This document shows positions 18,474-28,207 of a DNA stretch of 64,000 nt, piece by piece (positions within the stretch are counted from its first letter, which is position 1; each line of letters opens with the position of its first letter). The notes beneath the pieces were generated by a model. That model did not search any database, was not told where the DNA came from, and worked only from the letters and a program-made list of their open reading frames with translations. Source of the stretch: Rossellomorea sp. SC111 (GTDB taxonomy: Bacteria > Bacillota > Bacilli > Bacillales > Bacillaceae_B); assembly GCF_024733565.1 (NCBI RefSeq), contig NZ_JANIOC010000014.1:1-64000 (forward strand), written 5' to 3'. The position numbers and the translations under genes are program-made.

Positions 18474-21251
18474 CTATGCGAGTGTCTCCAATTCACTTTC
18501 GGAAATGAGGACATCCCTTGGTTTACTGCCTCTGGACTCGGAAATGATTCCATTACTCTCCATCATTTCCATCAATCTTGCGGCCCGGTTGTAACCGATT
18601 CTGAATCGGCGCTGTAGACTTGAGGCAGATGCCCCGCCCTGATCCACGACAAACTCACATGCCTCTAAAAATAAGTCGTCCTCTTCCTCGGTAACCTGTG
18701 CTTTCTTGATCAATTCATCCTGTTGGAAGAGGTAATCAGGTTCCCGCTGCTCCCTTACGTGGCGGATGATGTCATCGATTTCGTCATCGGATACGAACGT
18801 CCCCTGCAATCGGACCGGTTTGGAAGAGCCATTCTCAAGGAATAGCATATCCCCTTTACCGAGCAGGCGCTCTGCACCGCTACCATCGATGATCGTCCTT
18901 GAGTCAACGCTTGAAGAAACGGAAAATGCTACCCTTGTCGGTACATTCGCCTTGATCAAACCTGTGATGACGTCAACCGAAGGACGCTGAGTGGCAATGA
19001 TCAAATGTATCCCACAGGCACGTGCCTTCTGGGCGATCCGGCAAATGGCTTCTTCCACGTCTGCCGGCGACATCATCATCAAGTCCGCGAGCTCATCGAT
19101 GACAATCACCAGGTAAGGAAGCATATCGCTGTATTGTTTATTCCGCTTGGCGAGTTCATTAAAACGCTTGATATCCCTTACCCCCGTGTGGGCAAATAAT
19201 TCATATCGTCTTTCCATCTCCTCCACGGCCCATTTAAGGGCGGCGGTCGCTGCTTTCACATCGGTGATCACCGGGCTCACCAAGTGAGGGATCCGGTTAT
19301 ACGGTGCAAGCTCGACCATCTTAGGGTCAATGAGGAGCATCTTCAATTCATCCGGAGATGACTTATATAGAAGACTGACGAGAATAGAATTGATACATAC
19401 ACTTTTACCCGAACCGGTCGCTCCTGCGATGAGACCGTGGGGCATCTTACTCAGGTCCGTCACGATGGGCTGGCCGGAAATATCCAGTCCAAGAGCGGCG
19501 GTCAATGGTGAAGACGGTTCCTGGAACGCAGGACTTGCAATGACTTCGCTGATGCATACAGGACGGCTCTCCCTGTTCGGCACCTCGATACCGATAGTGT
19601 GTTTACCCGGGATCGGCGCTTCCATCCGGATATCCTTGGCTGCCAGACTCAGCTTGATGTCATCTGTCAGATTCGTTATCTTGTTGACCTTCACCCCTGG
19701 TTCAGGCTGCACTTCAAAACGGGTGACCGACGGCCCCTGAGTGACATTCACCACTTTTGCCCTGACATTGAAATTATGGAGGGTCTCGTCGAGTAATAGT
19801 CTTTGGGAATCCAGCCACTCTTCACTCATTTCCTTTGATACGGGAGGCGTTAAATAATCCACTTTCGGGAAGACATAGTCTCTTGTCCGTTTCGATGACG
19901 AGCTTAATTCACTGTAGCTCTTTACCGCTTCTTCTCCCTGGACCTGCATTTGTTGTGAAGGCATTTCCACCGGACGCTGCACATCTGCAGCGGATGTTTC
20001 AACACGTTCTTGAACAGGAGGTTTCTGTTCCATTGGTTCTGTGGTCTTTTGTCTCTCCATTGAAGGGGAACCTTCCGTACGCACGGAGGATCGGCGGGTA
20101 TCCATTTGCCGCTTATCTTGTTTAAGCATCAACACATTAAAAGGAAGATGCGATCTCTTCCGTCTCTCGGGTTCTTTCTTGATCGGTTCTGAAGATACGG
20201 TCGCTTCAGGTTCTTCGACTACCGGATTTTCTTCAACCACCGGCTCGACAGGGTTCTCATTAACAGCCGGTACTTCTTCATCCTCCGATTCCAAAACTAC
20301 CGTTTCTTGTTGGGAATGCTCCGGCTCTCCGGCTGGTATTTCCTGTACGGGTTCGGCTGTTTCCATTGTTTCGGTAACGAGGGACGGACCTGCCTCTTGG
20401 ATCGTATCTCCATGTACTGACCTATCTGGTTCTTCTTCAACCGGGTCCGGTTCATTTATAAGTGAAATACGCTCACTTGACGTCGGGGGAGTGTCCGTGA
20501 TTCCTTCGACATCTTGTTCCGTTTCATCCATTCGATGAGCTTGCATCTCTTCTACTTGAACCGGCTGGTCTACCGGTAGGCTGCTTTCTTCCGCTTCATC
20601 CGTAAGCGATCCTACCGGGGCTGTAGCTTCTTGCTCAGTCGCAAAGGGAGGCGTTTTTTCGACAACAGGTAGGGCATCCTCTACGATCGATAGAGCTTTT
20701 TGATCGATGACTGCTTCTTTTCTCTCTTCTTCATTATGTAAAAACTTATTCAGCTCATATTCGACACTTTCTTCTTTCTTAACCGGCCTCCCTCTAAAAC
20801 CATAGATGGGGGAAGGGATCTCTGTTGGCGTAAATGGACGGCTGTTTCCTTTTTCCACCTTTGTCGCTTTCTTTGTCTTGACGGGCTTGGACTGTTTCTC
20901 TTCTTTCCATTTCCGGCTGCCCGAAGATTGGTTTCGATTCTTCGGCTGCCGCGGCTCCTGCTCTTTAGGCTTCTCTCTTTCTCTTTCTTCTCTTTCTTGA
21001 TTTCTTTGTGCTCTCCGGGGACGCTCTCTGTTTTCCCCGTCTGATATAAGGGGAAATCGGAAATTCCCTTTAGGGTATTGATATGTCATCCTTGCTTCTA
21101 TATCACGTGAATGATTTGGCCCTGCTATATGTTTACGTTCAGCCTTTGTCGGTTCCGGCTCTTGAACATCGTCGTGGTTATCATCATAGTACTCTTCAAA
21201 TTGTTCATCATTATCTGATAATTTACCAAATATTTTTTTAATCCAGCTCAC
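18474..21251 (-). CDS. sftA: DNA translocase SftA (FtsK/SpoIIIE family)
   Basis: SftA moves chromosomal DNA away from the closing septum. The protein (about 925 aa) lacks the N-terminal membrane helices of SpoIIIE. It begins SWIKKIFGKL, then has some 430 residues of charged, Glu/Pro/Thr-rich linker. The FtsK motor follows with Walker A GLIAGATGSGKSVCINS near residue 610 and Walker B YLVIVIDELADLMM. A winged-helix gamma domain (QRRFRIGYNRAARLMEMME) is at the C-terminus. GTG at 21251 is preferred because AGAGTGATG precedes it; an upstream ATG at 21272 is possible. The soluble form matches B. subtilis SftA, with a similar total length. Confidence 0.93.
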   Translation of the reverse strand: MSWIKKIFGKLSDNDEQFEEYYDDNHDDVQEPEPTKAERKHIAGPNHSRDIEARMTYQYPKGNFRFPLISDGENRERPRRAQRNQEREEREREKPKEQEPRQPKNRNQSSGSRKWKEEKQSKPVKTKKATKVEKGNSRPFTPTEIPSPIYGFRGRPVKKEESVEYELNKFLHNEEERKEAVIDQKALSIVEDALPVVEKTPPFATEQEATAPVGSLTDEAEESSLPVDQPVQVEEMQAHRMDETEQDVEGITDTPPTSSERISLINEPDPVEEEPDRSVHGDTIQEAGPSLVTETMETAEPVQEIPAGEPEHSQQETVVLESEDEEVPAVNENPVEPVVEENPVVEEPEATVSSEPIKKEPERRKRSHLPFNVLMLKQDKRQMDTRRSSVRTEGSPSMERQKTTEPMEQKPPVQERVETSAADVQRPVEMPSQQMQVQGEEAVKSYSELSSSSKRTRDYVFPKVDYLTPPVSKEMSEEWLDSQRLLLDETLHNFNVRAKVVNVTQGPSVTRFEVQPEPGVKVNKITNLTDDIKLSLAAKDIRMEAPIPGKHTIGIEVPNRESRPVCISEVIASPAFQEPSSPLTAALGLDISGQPIVTDLSKMPHGLIAGATGSGKSVCINSILVSLLYKSSPDELKMLLIDPKMVELAPYNRIPHLVSPVITDVKAATAALKWAVEEMERRYELFAHTGVRDIKRFNELAKRNKQYSDMLPYLVIVIDELADLMMMSPADVEEAICRIAQKARACGIHLIIATQRPSVDVITGLIKANVPTRVAFSVSSSVDSRTIIDGSGAERLLGKGDMLFLENGSSKPVRLQGTFVSDDEIDDIIRHVREQREPDYLFQQDELIKKAQVTEEEDDLFLEACEFVVDQGGASASSLQRRFRIGYNRAARLMEMMESNGIISESRGSKPRDVLISESELETLA

Positions 21252-21429
21252 AAACATCACTCTTTCTTTCATACTTACTATTTATTTTATCAGGTAAAGA
21301 GAAAAATTCGAGTCATTTCGATAGAATAGGAGAATTGTTAAAGGATTGTGTCGAAATAAACATAGGTGTAAAGAGAATGTAATACGTATTATTAAGCTAA
21401 TTCCGACTTAATTTTACTGAGCGAGCAGT

Positions 21430-21682
21430 GGTTGATTTCCGCTCCAGATGCTCGCTTTCCGCGGGGCTGGCGGTGGGCCTCCTCGGCTTCGCCTGTGGGG
21501 TCTCACCTGTCTAGCTACGGCGGCAAGCCCCTCGAGGTCATAAGCTAAATAGTCCAAGAAGGCAAAAAAACGCCTTCTCGGCACATTCATCTTATGCTTG
21601 TCGGGGCTGGGCGAGCCGCCTCCGCTTTTCGTACTGTCCAGCGTTTCCCGCAGGAGTCGAGCATCTTCCGCTTCAATCAACT
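21430..21682. repeat. GTTGATTTCC-family repeat, copy D, carrying a nested second repeat
   Basis: The outer arms (GGTTGATTTCCGCTCC and CCGCTTCAATCAACT) and the core (CTTTCCGCGGGGC, GGGGTCTCACC, CCCGCAGGAGTCGAGC) match copies B and F. The element is about 120 bp longer because another repeat (21513-21630) sits between GGGGTCTCACC and the GTTTCCCGCAGGAG half. Confidence 0.85.
21513..21630 (+). repeat. Nested hairpin repeat (AGCTACGG...CCGCTTTTC), copy 1
   Basis: The sequence AGCTACGGCGGCAAGCCCC... ends in GCCGCCTCCGCTTTTC and folds into a long imperfect hairpin. Its apex is AAGAAGGCAAAAAAACGCCTTCT. A second copy, about 85 percent identical by eye, is at 44217-44335 in the opposite orientation. 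Confidence 0.85.
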
Positions 21683-21837
21683 TAACAATTATCGGTCAAA
21701 TTCTCAGAACTCATTAAATAACGTAAGAAGTCGTCGTTATCTTCACAAAATGTTTGCACCTTATTTTTTCAGAAACAGAAAAATAGAGATAAAAATAAAA
21801 ATACCTGAGCCCACACTCCGGACCCAGGTATACGTTT

Positions 21838-22446
21838 TTATGCTGTGAAAGGTTGACCTACTTGATATGTATCTTCAAGGACGAGGATCCCTTTTTCTTG
21901 TGGGGCATCCGGCAGTGCCAGTTCTTTGGCAGAGCAGATCATGCCTGATGATGCGACTCCGCGGAGTTCAGCATCCTTGATGACCATCCCGCTTGGCATG
22001 ACAGCTCCTACTTTCGCGACAACGACTTTTTGCCCTTTGTCAACGTTAGGTGCACCACAGACGATTTGCAGGGTTTCTTCCCCGACATCCACGGTACAAA
22101 TGTTTAGCTTGTCTGCATTAGGATGCTTTTCTTTTTCAGACACATAGCCTACCACAAACTTTGGTGAAAAGTCCGCTTCCAATACTTCATCGAAACCGTT
22201 CTTCTTGATGGCTTCATTGATCAATTGGAGCTTCTCATCATTCATTTCGACAGGTCCCACTTCACTTACACTTATATACTTAGATGCATGGAATAGGTTA
22301 TAGCCGAGTGTTTTCCCTGTTTTCTCATCGAATAAACGTGCTGCGTCTTCTTTTCTTTCGTGTTGAACTTCTCCTTCAAAGCCCGGATCCAGTGTAACGA
22401 TCAGGGTATCACCAATGCCTTCCAAGTTATAAAATACGTTCATCAT
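21838..22446 (-). CDS. ytpR: tRNA-binding-domain protein YtpR
   Basis: The C-terminal half (about 90-200) is an EMAPII/PheT-N-type OB-fold tRNA-binding domain ([27 protein letters not shown], quoted in part: [15 protein letters not shown]). The N-terminal half is a DUF4479-type module. The length of 202 aa is that of B. subtilis YtpR. The function is unknown beyond probable RNA binding. The start overlaps the end of ytpQ by 4 bp (ATGA), indicating coupling. Confidence 0.92.
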   Translation of the reverse strand: MMNVFYNLEGIGDTLIVTLDPGFEGEVQHERKEDAARLFDEKTGKTLGYNLFHASKYISVSEVGPVEMNDEKLQLINEAIKKNGFDEVLEADFSPKFVVGYVSEKEKHPNADKLNICTVDVGEETLQIVCGAPNVDKGQKVVVAKVGAVMPSGMVIKDAELRGVASSGMICSAKELALPDAPQEKGILVLEDTYQVGQPFTA

Positions 22447-23252
22447 TTTTTCTCCCTTTCCTTCTTGCGGTTTTTTGCCAAAATGAAGATCGGTTCCAAT
22501 TCTCCTTCTTCATATACAAAGGATAATGCTGTAATCGGTACATTTCCTGTCGTAAAGAAACTCATCGTCATCTGGGCAAGGACATCATAGCCCGTTTCAT
22601 TACGGATATCCCCAATGACTAATACATCCTGATGGGGGACCGATACCGTCATCTCACCTTGCACATCCTTGCTTACCTGTTTTAAGAAGGCGTCATTCAA
22701 GATGCGACTGGCATCGTATCCATCATTATTGTTCAGGAAATAGAAGATGTTCCCCGCTACTTCATCCTTCTTCATGTCTGTTGACAGGCTTCTGACGTTG
22801 AAAAGGGCAGTCTCCTTCATTTGCTCATGAGTCCATCCTTCAGCCTTCAGCATGTTTTCATCCAACAGGCGGTAGGATTTCCCTAAATCAACGGCATAGT
22901 AGATACGCGTTTCAGCTGTATGGTCGTCTGTGACGAGTGCAACCCCTTCATTGGATTCTGTAGTAAAAGAGGTGGAACGGATGACAGGAAAGACCTTCTT
23001 TTGTTTACTGCCAAGATCCGTTTCGGTTCCCATAACATTTAACGCTTCTTCTACATAATAAACCACTTCATCGATGATGGATTTATTGTTTTCTTTCCAT
23101 TTCGATACGATCGGCGGCAGGGCGACGGTGATCCCTTTTTTCGTAATGGTGTTTTCAATCCGCAATGAATCTTTATCCCGATCATATGTAAACGTACGAT
23201 TTGGTTTCTCTAATCGTTCCTGGAGTATACTTTTTAGCTTTTTAATGTCCAA
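22443..23252 (-). CDS. ytpQ: DUF1444 / UPF0354 protein YtpQ
   Basis: The 269-aa cytosolic protein matches the UPF0354 family in length and sequence character ([25 protein letters not shown], quoted in part: [20 protein letters not shown]). No catalytic motif is visible. It is translationally coupled to ytpR and part of the ytpP-ytpQ-ytpR cluster. Function unknown. Confidence 0.9.
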   Translation of the reverse strand: MDIKKLKSILQERLEKPNRTFTYDRDKDSLRIENTITKKGITVALPPIVSKWKENNKSIIDEVVYYVEEALNVMGTETDLGSKQKKVFPVIRSTSFTTESNEGVALVTDDHTAETRIYYAVDLGKSYRLLDENMLKAEGWTHEQMKETALFNVRSLSTDMKKDEVAGNIFYFLNNNDGYDASRILNDAFLKQVSKDVQGEMTVSVPHQDVLVIGDIRNETGYDVLAQMTMSFFTTGNVPITALSFVYEEGELEPIFILAKNRKKEREKK

Positions 23253-23376
23253 ATCTGATCCTCCTTTGATGATACATTTATATAGAAAGTACTGATCCTA
23301 AACCTTCGTTTTTCATTCACTTATAACATTTTACATGAAATTGGCCAGATTACAAAAGGAACCTTTTGTTTTAGGG

Positions 23377-23412
23377 AAAAAGAAAAGGGATCCCATTTTT
23401 CAGGAGACCCCT
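23377..23412 (-). terminator. ytpP terminator
   Basis: On the minus strand GGGGTC pairs with GATCCC, followed by TTTTCTTTTTC. Confidence 0.65.
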
Positions 23413-23422
23413 CTGCTGTTAG

Positions 23423-23740
23423 TTATGATGCTAATGAGTTCATGAAGTCCTCGATTTGTTCTTTTGATTTCCTGTCTTTGTTTACGAAGCGACCAAGTTC
23501 GCGGCCGTCACCGTAGGCGATGAAGCTCGGGATTCCGAAGATATCAAGCTCAATGCAAAGGTCGATGAATTGATCTCTATCTACATATAAGAATGTATAC
23601 TCTCCGTACTCACTTTCGATTTCCGGCAGGATCGGTTCGATGATTCGGCAATCCGGACACCAGTCGGCCGAGAACATGAATACATGCTTCCCACTTTCTT
23701 TCAACTGATGGAATTCTTCCACTGATTCAAGTTTACGCAT
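23423..23740 (-). CDS. ytpP: Thioredoxin-like protein YtpP
   Basis: The 105-aa protein has a thioredoxin fold with active site ADWCPDCRIIEP (about residue 26-37) and the cis-Pro loop FGIPSFIAYGDG. It is a cytosolic thiol oxidoreductase by family. ATG at 23740 is chosen because GGGGGC precedes it; the upstream frame start would overlap the transporter gene. It lies one base after the PfoR-like gene, so the two are probably cotranscribed. Confidence 0.9.
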   Translation of the reverse strand: MRKLESVEEFHQLKESGKHVFMFSADWCPDCRIIEPILPEIESEYGEYTFLYVDRDQFIDLCIELDIFGIPSFIAYGDGRELGRFVNKDRKSKEQIEDFMNSLAS

Positions 23741-23741
23741 T

Positions 23742-24773
23742 TTATTTGCCCCCTGTTTCAATCGTCATTTGGTTTGGTTTGATCCAACCTAGTTTACGCA
23801 TATATTCAGATATTAACAGGCTTATGAATGCAGGTCCAACAAAATGCAACAGAAGGATTTTCATTGTGACATCCCAGCTGAATCCCATCGTTTTGAACGT
23901 CATGATTTGTCCGACAAATCCGCTCGTCCCCATCCCGGCACCTGCTGCATTGTTTTCCATCAGCCAAACGGTCGTGCCGATGGGAGCGAGGATCATGCCT
24001 GCAACAGTCGGCGGTATGAGGATAAGAGGATTCCGAACGATATTCGGGACTTGTAACATGGATGTCCCGATTCCCTGGGCGAACAATCCCCCCACCCGGT
24101 TCTCCCGGTAACTGATGACGGCAAATCCTACCATTTGAGCGGCGCAGCCAATCGTGGCGGCTCCGGCAGCGACCCCGTTCAAATCAAGCATCAACGCAAT
24201 GGCTGCACTTGAAATGGGTGCCGTCAGAGCAAGACCCATGAGGGCCGCTACAAGGATACCCATGATGATCGGTCTCTGTTCCGTCGCCCAGCTGATCCAG
24301 CTTCCAAACATACTCATAAAGTCTGCAATTCCGGGACCGATGAAGTAAGCGACCGTGAAACCTGCAAAAATCGTGACAAATGGCGTCACGATAATATCTA
24401 TTTTCGTTGTCTTACTGACGAGCTTTCCAATTTCTGTTGATAGGACTGCCGCTACATACGCTCCTGCCGGTCCTCCAAGAGTGGCTCCGGCTGCCCCTGT
24501 CACCACGGCGGCGAATATGACCAGTGGAGGTGCCCCAAGGCCAAAGGCAATCGCCACACCGATCGCCGGCCCCATCAAGCTGATGGCAAGAGTCCCCATC
24601 TCTATGAAGAATTCACTTAACCCTGCTGGAAGGGGAAGCTGCTCTCCAATCGTCTTGATGATCAATCCAATGATCAACGAGCTGAACAACCCCAGTGCCA
24701 TATAACTTAAAGCATCTATAAAATACGTCTTCGCAGACAACGTAATGCCTTTTCTCTCTAAATATCCTCTCAT
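23742..24773 (-). CDS. PfoR-like PTS_EIIC_2 family membrane protein
   Basis: The protein (343 aa) is very hydrophobic with about nine to ten membrane segments and Gly/Ala-rich stretches (FAAVVTGAAGATLGGPAGAY). It resembles the PTS_EIIC_2 (PF13303) family, which includes PfoR of clostridia. No IIA/IIB domain or PTS phosphorylation site is present, so transport through the PTS is doubtful. ATG at 24773 is favoured because GAGGAG lies 8-9 nt before it; GTG at 24782 overlaps that site. It precedes ytpP by one base. Confidence 0.8.
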   Translation of the reverse strand: MRGYLERKGITLSAKTYFIDALSYMALGLFSSLIIGLIIKTIGEQLPLPAGLSEFFIEMGTLAISLMGPAIGVAIAFGLGAPPLVIFAAVVTGAAGATLGGPAGAYVAAVLSTEIGKLVSKTTKIDIIVTPFVTIFAGFTVAYFIGPGIADFMSMFGSWISWATEQRPIIMGILVAALMGLALTAPISSAAIALMLDLNGVAAGAATIGCAAQMVGFAVISYRENRVGGLFAQGIGTSMLQVPNIVRNPLILIPPTVAGMILAPIGTTVWLMENNAAGAGMGTSGFVGQIMTFKTMGFSWDVTMKILLLHFVGPAFISLLISEYMRKLGWIKPNQMTIETGGK

Positions 24774-24896
24774 GCCCCTCACTCCTCTATATACATTTCC
24801 TTTTACTAGTGTAAAGACACATGTTTGATTTGTCTATTATTTTCATTAAACCAAAGAGTATTTTCTCCCATTCTCCAGCTGATATGACTTTCTGGC

Positions 24897-25060
24897 CTCT
24901 GTCAATCTGGATGTACAGTATGGTTAGGGGAATTGCTTCGCTTTCCGCGGACGTTCGGCCGAGCCTCCTCAGCTTCGCTTCCGGGGTCTCAACCTGCCCG
25001 TTGTTCCGGAGGAGTCTACGCAATTCCCCTAACCATCAAAAAGGAATCGGATGACAGAGC
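24897..25060. repeat. CTCTGTCA-end repeat (second family), copy E1
   Basis: The outer ends CTCTGTCAAT and ATGACAGAG are inverted. Inside lies a perfect 17-bp inverted pair (ATGGTTAGGGGAATTGC at 24920-24936 and its complement at 25020-25036). The core has CTTTCCGCGGACG, GAGCCTCCTCAGCTTCGC, CGGGGTCTCA and GGAGGAGTC. Relatives are at 32055-32221 and 43884-44044. Confidence 0.85.
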
Positions 25061-25316
25061 TAACTAGTGACGATTGGAAGAAATCGATGACTGTTTACAT
25101 CCCATGAAAAAATTCTGTTAATGGACTAGCTAAAATGACGTGGACAACGGACTTAACATAGTTGCAATGAATATTGAGTTTAAGCTTGTAGTTTACTGTG
25201 TGAAGGTGGTGTTATTTTCAATATGGAAAAAAGTGTCGTACCACAGAGTGGATTGTAGCGGAAAGGAACGGTCCATGTTTTCACTTGGACAAACCTCGCG
25301 AAGGCTAAATAAAAGC
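25061..25316. other. Intergenic stretch, nothing definite
   Basis: A plus-strand frame starting at 25140 has no ribosome site or recognisable product. A fragment near 25245-25270 faintly recalls the GTTGATTGGAGCGGAA repeats and may be a decayed copy. Confidence 0.4.
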
Positions 25317-25362
25317 AAAAAAAGACCGCCCCCTCCCTGCTTCCACAGAAAAAGACCGGTCT
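25317..25362 (-). terminator. Lipoprotein gene terminator
   Basis: On the minus strand AGACCG pairs with CGGTCT across a large loop, followed by a T7 run. Confidence 0.55.
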
Positions 25363-25370
25363 ATATCTAT

Positions 25371-25874
25371 CTAGTTGTGTTTGACTGATGCTGCGATTTT
25401 CATCATCATTTCAGCGTTATCCGCCAAGTCTTTCATTTCTGACTGAGTTGTTACTTTCGTTCCGCCCACTCCTACAGTAAGTTCGTATTCTTCTGTATCC
25501 GGCAATTCCTTAATGACATAATACCCTAACAGGTTGTCTTCTTTAAAAGTCCCATGCTTCACGAGACTCTCTTTGTCATTAATGGCCATTTTATATAGAA
25601 GTTCACTATCCTTATCTTCTTGAGGGTTGGTAAAAAGTATAAACGTATCAGAGCTTTTTGAAATAATGATATTGTAAGGAGACTCTTTTTCTATCTTGGC
25701 ACCAAACGGGAGATAAAAGCTGATGTTCCCAGCGTCTTCACCGGCTTTCTCATTGGAGTTCAAAGCTCCCTCCACCACGCTTGCCGTCTCCTCTTTTTCC
25801 TGGTCGATCGATGTATTGCATCCTGCTAAAATAAGCAATAGTATAAAGAAAATGATCGATGCTGTGGTTTTCAT
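25371..25874 (-). CDS. Putative lipoprotein, function unknown
   Basis: The 167-aa protein has a type II signal peptide (hydrophobic IIFFILLLILAGC, lipobox LAGC, lipidated Cys19), then an acidic linker and a compact C-terminal domain (FYLPFGAKIEKESPYNIIIS). It should be anchored on the outer face of the membrane. I do not recognise a functional family. The gene is monocistronic and divergent from ytoQ. Confidence 0.75.
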   Translation of the reverse strand: MKTTASIIFFILLLILAGCNTSIDQEKEETASVVEGALNSNEKAGEDAGNISFYLPFGAKIEKESPYNIIISKSSDTFILFTNPQEDKDSELLYKMAINDKESLVKHGTFKEDNLLGYYVIKELPDTEEYELTVGVGGTKVTTQSEMKDLADNAEMMMKIAASVKHN

Positions 25875-26044
25875 CCTCGATTTCCCTCCCTTTCATACCT
25901 AGGACCTACGCTTATGATACCCTCACAAAGTCCCCCTTTCAACCCTTCCAATAAGAAATTCTGCCTTTTTCATGGGAAGGATGGTTGAATTCCCTTCCAA
26001 AGGGTATTTATGATAAGATGACTAAAAACAGGAAGGTGATCAGT

Positions 26045-26491
26045 ATGGAATTAACCGTGTATTTAGCCGGAGAGATACATAGCTCCTGGAGGAATGAATT
26101 AAAAGAGAAAGCGAAAGCCCTCAGGCTCCCCCTTCAGTTCGTCGGCCCCATGGAAAATCATGACCGTTCCGATTCGATCGGAGAAGAAATCCTCGGCGAA
26201 CAGCCGAACAAGATTTTCCGGGATGAAGCTGCTTCTTCCATCAATAACTTCCGAACGGAACTGCTCATTAAGAAATCCGATGTGGTGATTGCTTTATTCG
26301 GAGAAGAATATAAGCAATGGAACACGGCGATGGACGCGAGTACGGCCATTACCCTCCAAAAGCCCCTGATCCTCATTCGTCCGGAAAAACTTCATCATCC
26401 ATTGAAAGAGCTTACAAATAAGGCGAATGTCACCGTATCATCAATCGACCAGGCACTAAAGACCCTTTCTTACGTTTTTGAATCCGAATGA
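26045..26491 (+). CDS. ytoQ: YtoQ family protein
   Basis: The 148-aa protein begins MELTVYLAGEIHSSWR, typical of the YtoQ family (nucleoside 2-deoxyribosyltransferase-like fold), and has IALFGEEYKQWNTAMDASTA. The start at 26045 has AGGAAGGTGAT 4-13 nt before it and gives exactly the B. subtilis length; the longer frame from 25985 is not needed. Function unknown; a nucleotide-sugar hydrolase fold is the best structural guess. Confidence 0.88.
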   Translation: MELTVYLAGEIHSSWRNELKEKAKALRLPLQFVGPMENHDRSDSIGEEILGEQPNKIFRDEAASSINNFRTELLIKKSDVVIALFGEEYKQWNTAMDASTAITLQKPLILIRPEKLHHPLKELTNKANVTVSSIDQALKTLSYVFESE

Positions 26492-26504
26492 CCCAAATGT
26501 TTCA

Positions 26505-26539
26505 AAAAGCCTGCAGGATAAATCCTGCAGGCTTTTTTA
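26505..26539 (+). terminator. ytoQ terminator
   Basis: AAAAGCCTGCAGGA pairs with TCCTGCAGGCTTTT. Confidence 0.9.
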
Positions 26540-26651
26540 TGAGGAATTGTCACACACCCCAAAGACCTAATTATTTTTACTATTTAAAAATAATTTAATA
26601 TTAGCAATCTATAGAAAGTTTATGTTATAATTAACCATTTGCAAACTTTTT

Positions 26652-26680
26652 TTGACTTTAAGAAAATATTAAAATATTAT
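26652..26680 (+). promoter_or_regulatory. SigA-type promoter of the peptide transporter
   Basis: TTGACT, exactly 17 nt, TATTAT, in an A/T-rich context, followed by AAGGGAGGT and the ATG at 26707. Confidence 0.65.
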
Positions 26681-26706
26681 AGTAAAGGAATAAGGGAGGT
26701 AGTAAC

Positions 26707-28200
26707 ATGTCATCAATGAATAAACAGAAAATTGTGGATAGTGTCCCTCAAAAAGGTTTCTTTGGACAACCGAAGGGATTATTCACTTTGTTCTTCACTG
26801 AATTTTGGGAGCGCTTTTCTTACTATGGAATGCGTGCCATCCTCGTATTCTACATGTACTATGAGGTTTCAAAAGGTGGACTGGGCCTTGACCAAAATAC
26901 CGCTTTAGCTATCATGTCCATTTATGGTTCACTTGTGTATATGTCAGGGGTAATCGGGGGCTGGTTGGCTGATAGGATATTCGGAACGTCAAAAGCCGTT
27001 TTCTACGGTGGAATATTCATCATGTTTGGTCACATTGCTTTATCATTTCCAGGGAACTTATCCATGTTCTTTGTTTCAATGGTATTGATCGTAATCGGAA
27101 CAGGTTTATTAAAACCAAATGTATCCACTGTTGTAGGTGAAATGTACAGTGAAAATGATACCCGCCGTGATTCGGCATTCAGTATTTTCTACATGGGTAT
27201 CAACTTAGGTGCTTTCATCGCCCCACTTATCGTGGGTAGTCTTATGGAGGCGAAAGGGTTCCACTGGGGATTCTCAGTTGCCGCAGTCGGAATGTTCTTA
27301 GGTCTTGTCGTATTCATGTTAACGAAGAAAAAGAATCTTGGCCTTGCGGGTACATATGTGCCAAACCCGCTTAACACGCGCGAAAAGAAGAAATACGGAT
27401 TAATCGTAGGTGCGGTCGTAATCGCCCTTGCCATCATTTTAGGTATCACGATTCCTGCAGGTTTATTTACATTGGACGTATTCATCAATATCGTCGGAAT
27501 CTTCGGTATCGCCGTTCCAACCATCTACTTTATTGTGATGTACTATAGTCCAAAGACAACGGCAACTGAACGTTCAAGAGTCATTGCCTATATACCATTA
27601 TTTATTTCAGCAGTTATGTTCTGGTCGATCCAGGAACAAGGTTCAACTATCCTTGCCGCTTATGCAGACAAGCGTACACAGCTTGATTTCATGGGGATTT
27701 CCATCTCTCCTGCATGGTTCCAGTCACTCAACCCATTATTTATCATCCTTTTAGCTCCAGTATTTGCATGGTTGTGGGTGAAATTGGGTGACCGTCAGCC
27801 ATCCATTCCGAAGAAATTCTCATTCGGTCTATTGTTTGCCGGTTTATCTTTCTTAGTGATCCTGTTACCTGCACAAATGGGTGGAGAAGATTCTCTTGTA
27901 AATCCATTATGGCTCGTGTTAAGTTACTTCATCGTTGTTCTTGGTGAACTATGCTTATCACCGGTCGGTCTTTCAGCTACAACGAAGCTTGCTCCTGAAG
28001 CGTTCTCAGCTCAAACGATGAGTCTCTGGTTCCTTGCCTCTGCCGGTGCACAGGCTCTGAATGCACAGCTTGTCCGCTTCTATTCACCTGAAAATGAAAC
28101 ACTTTACTTTGGTTCAATCGGTGGAATGGCAATCGTTCTGGCTATTATCCTATTCCTCATCTCCCCTATGATTCAACGGGCGATGAAAGGTGTAAAATAA
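26707..28200 (+). CDS. POT-family proton-dependent di/tripeptide transporter
   Basis: The 497-aa membrane protein has 12-14 helices and the POT/PTR2 signatures: TEFWERFSYYGMRAIL (ExxERFxYYG motif near residue 27-40), GGWLADRIFG, and FSIFYMGINLGAF. Such proteins import di- and tripeptides with protons. It resembles DtpT and B. subtilis YclF. GGGAGGT precedes the ATG. It is a single-gene unit with its own promoter and terminator. Confidence 0.93.
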   Translation: MSSMNKQKIVDSVPQKGFFGQPKGLFTLFFTEFWERFSYYGMRAILVFYMYYEVSKGGLGLDQNTALAIMSIYGSLVYMSGVIGGWLADRIFGTSKAVFYGGIFIMFGHIALSFPGNLSMFFVSMVLIVIGTGLLKPNVSTVVGEMYSENDTRRDSAFSIFYMGINLGAFIAPLIVGSLMEAKGFHWGFSVAAVGMFLGLVVFMLTKKKNLGLAGTYVPNPLNTREKKKYGLIVGAVVIALAIILGITIPAGLFTLDVFINIVGIFGIAVPTIYFIVMYYSPKTTATERSRVIAYIPLFISAVMFWSIQEQGSTILAAYADKRTQLDFMGISISPAWFQSLNPLFIILLAPVFAWLWVKLGDRQPSIPKKFSFGLLFAGLSFLVILLPAQMGGEDSLVNPLWLVLSYFIVVLGELCLSPVGLSATTKLAPEAFSAQTMSLWFLASAGAQALNAQLVRFYSPENETLYFGSIGGMAIVLAIILFLISPMIQRAMKGVK

Positions 28201-28207
28201 TACATCA

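Noticed and set aside
24787..25023. Minus-strand frame starting MRRLLRNNGQVETPEAKLRRL
   Set aside because: It lies on repeat E1. A nearly identical peptide appears at 43741-44010 because it is the same repeat (copy E2), so the similarity is repeat-derived and not evidence of a protein family.
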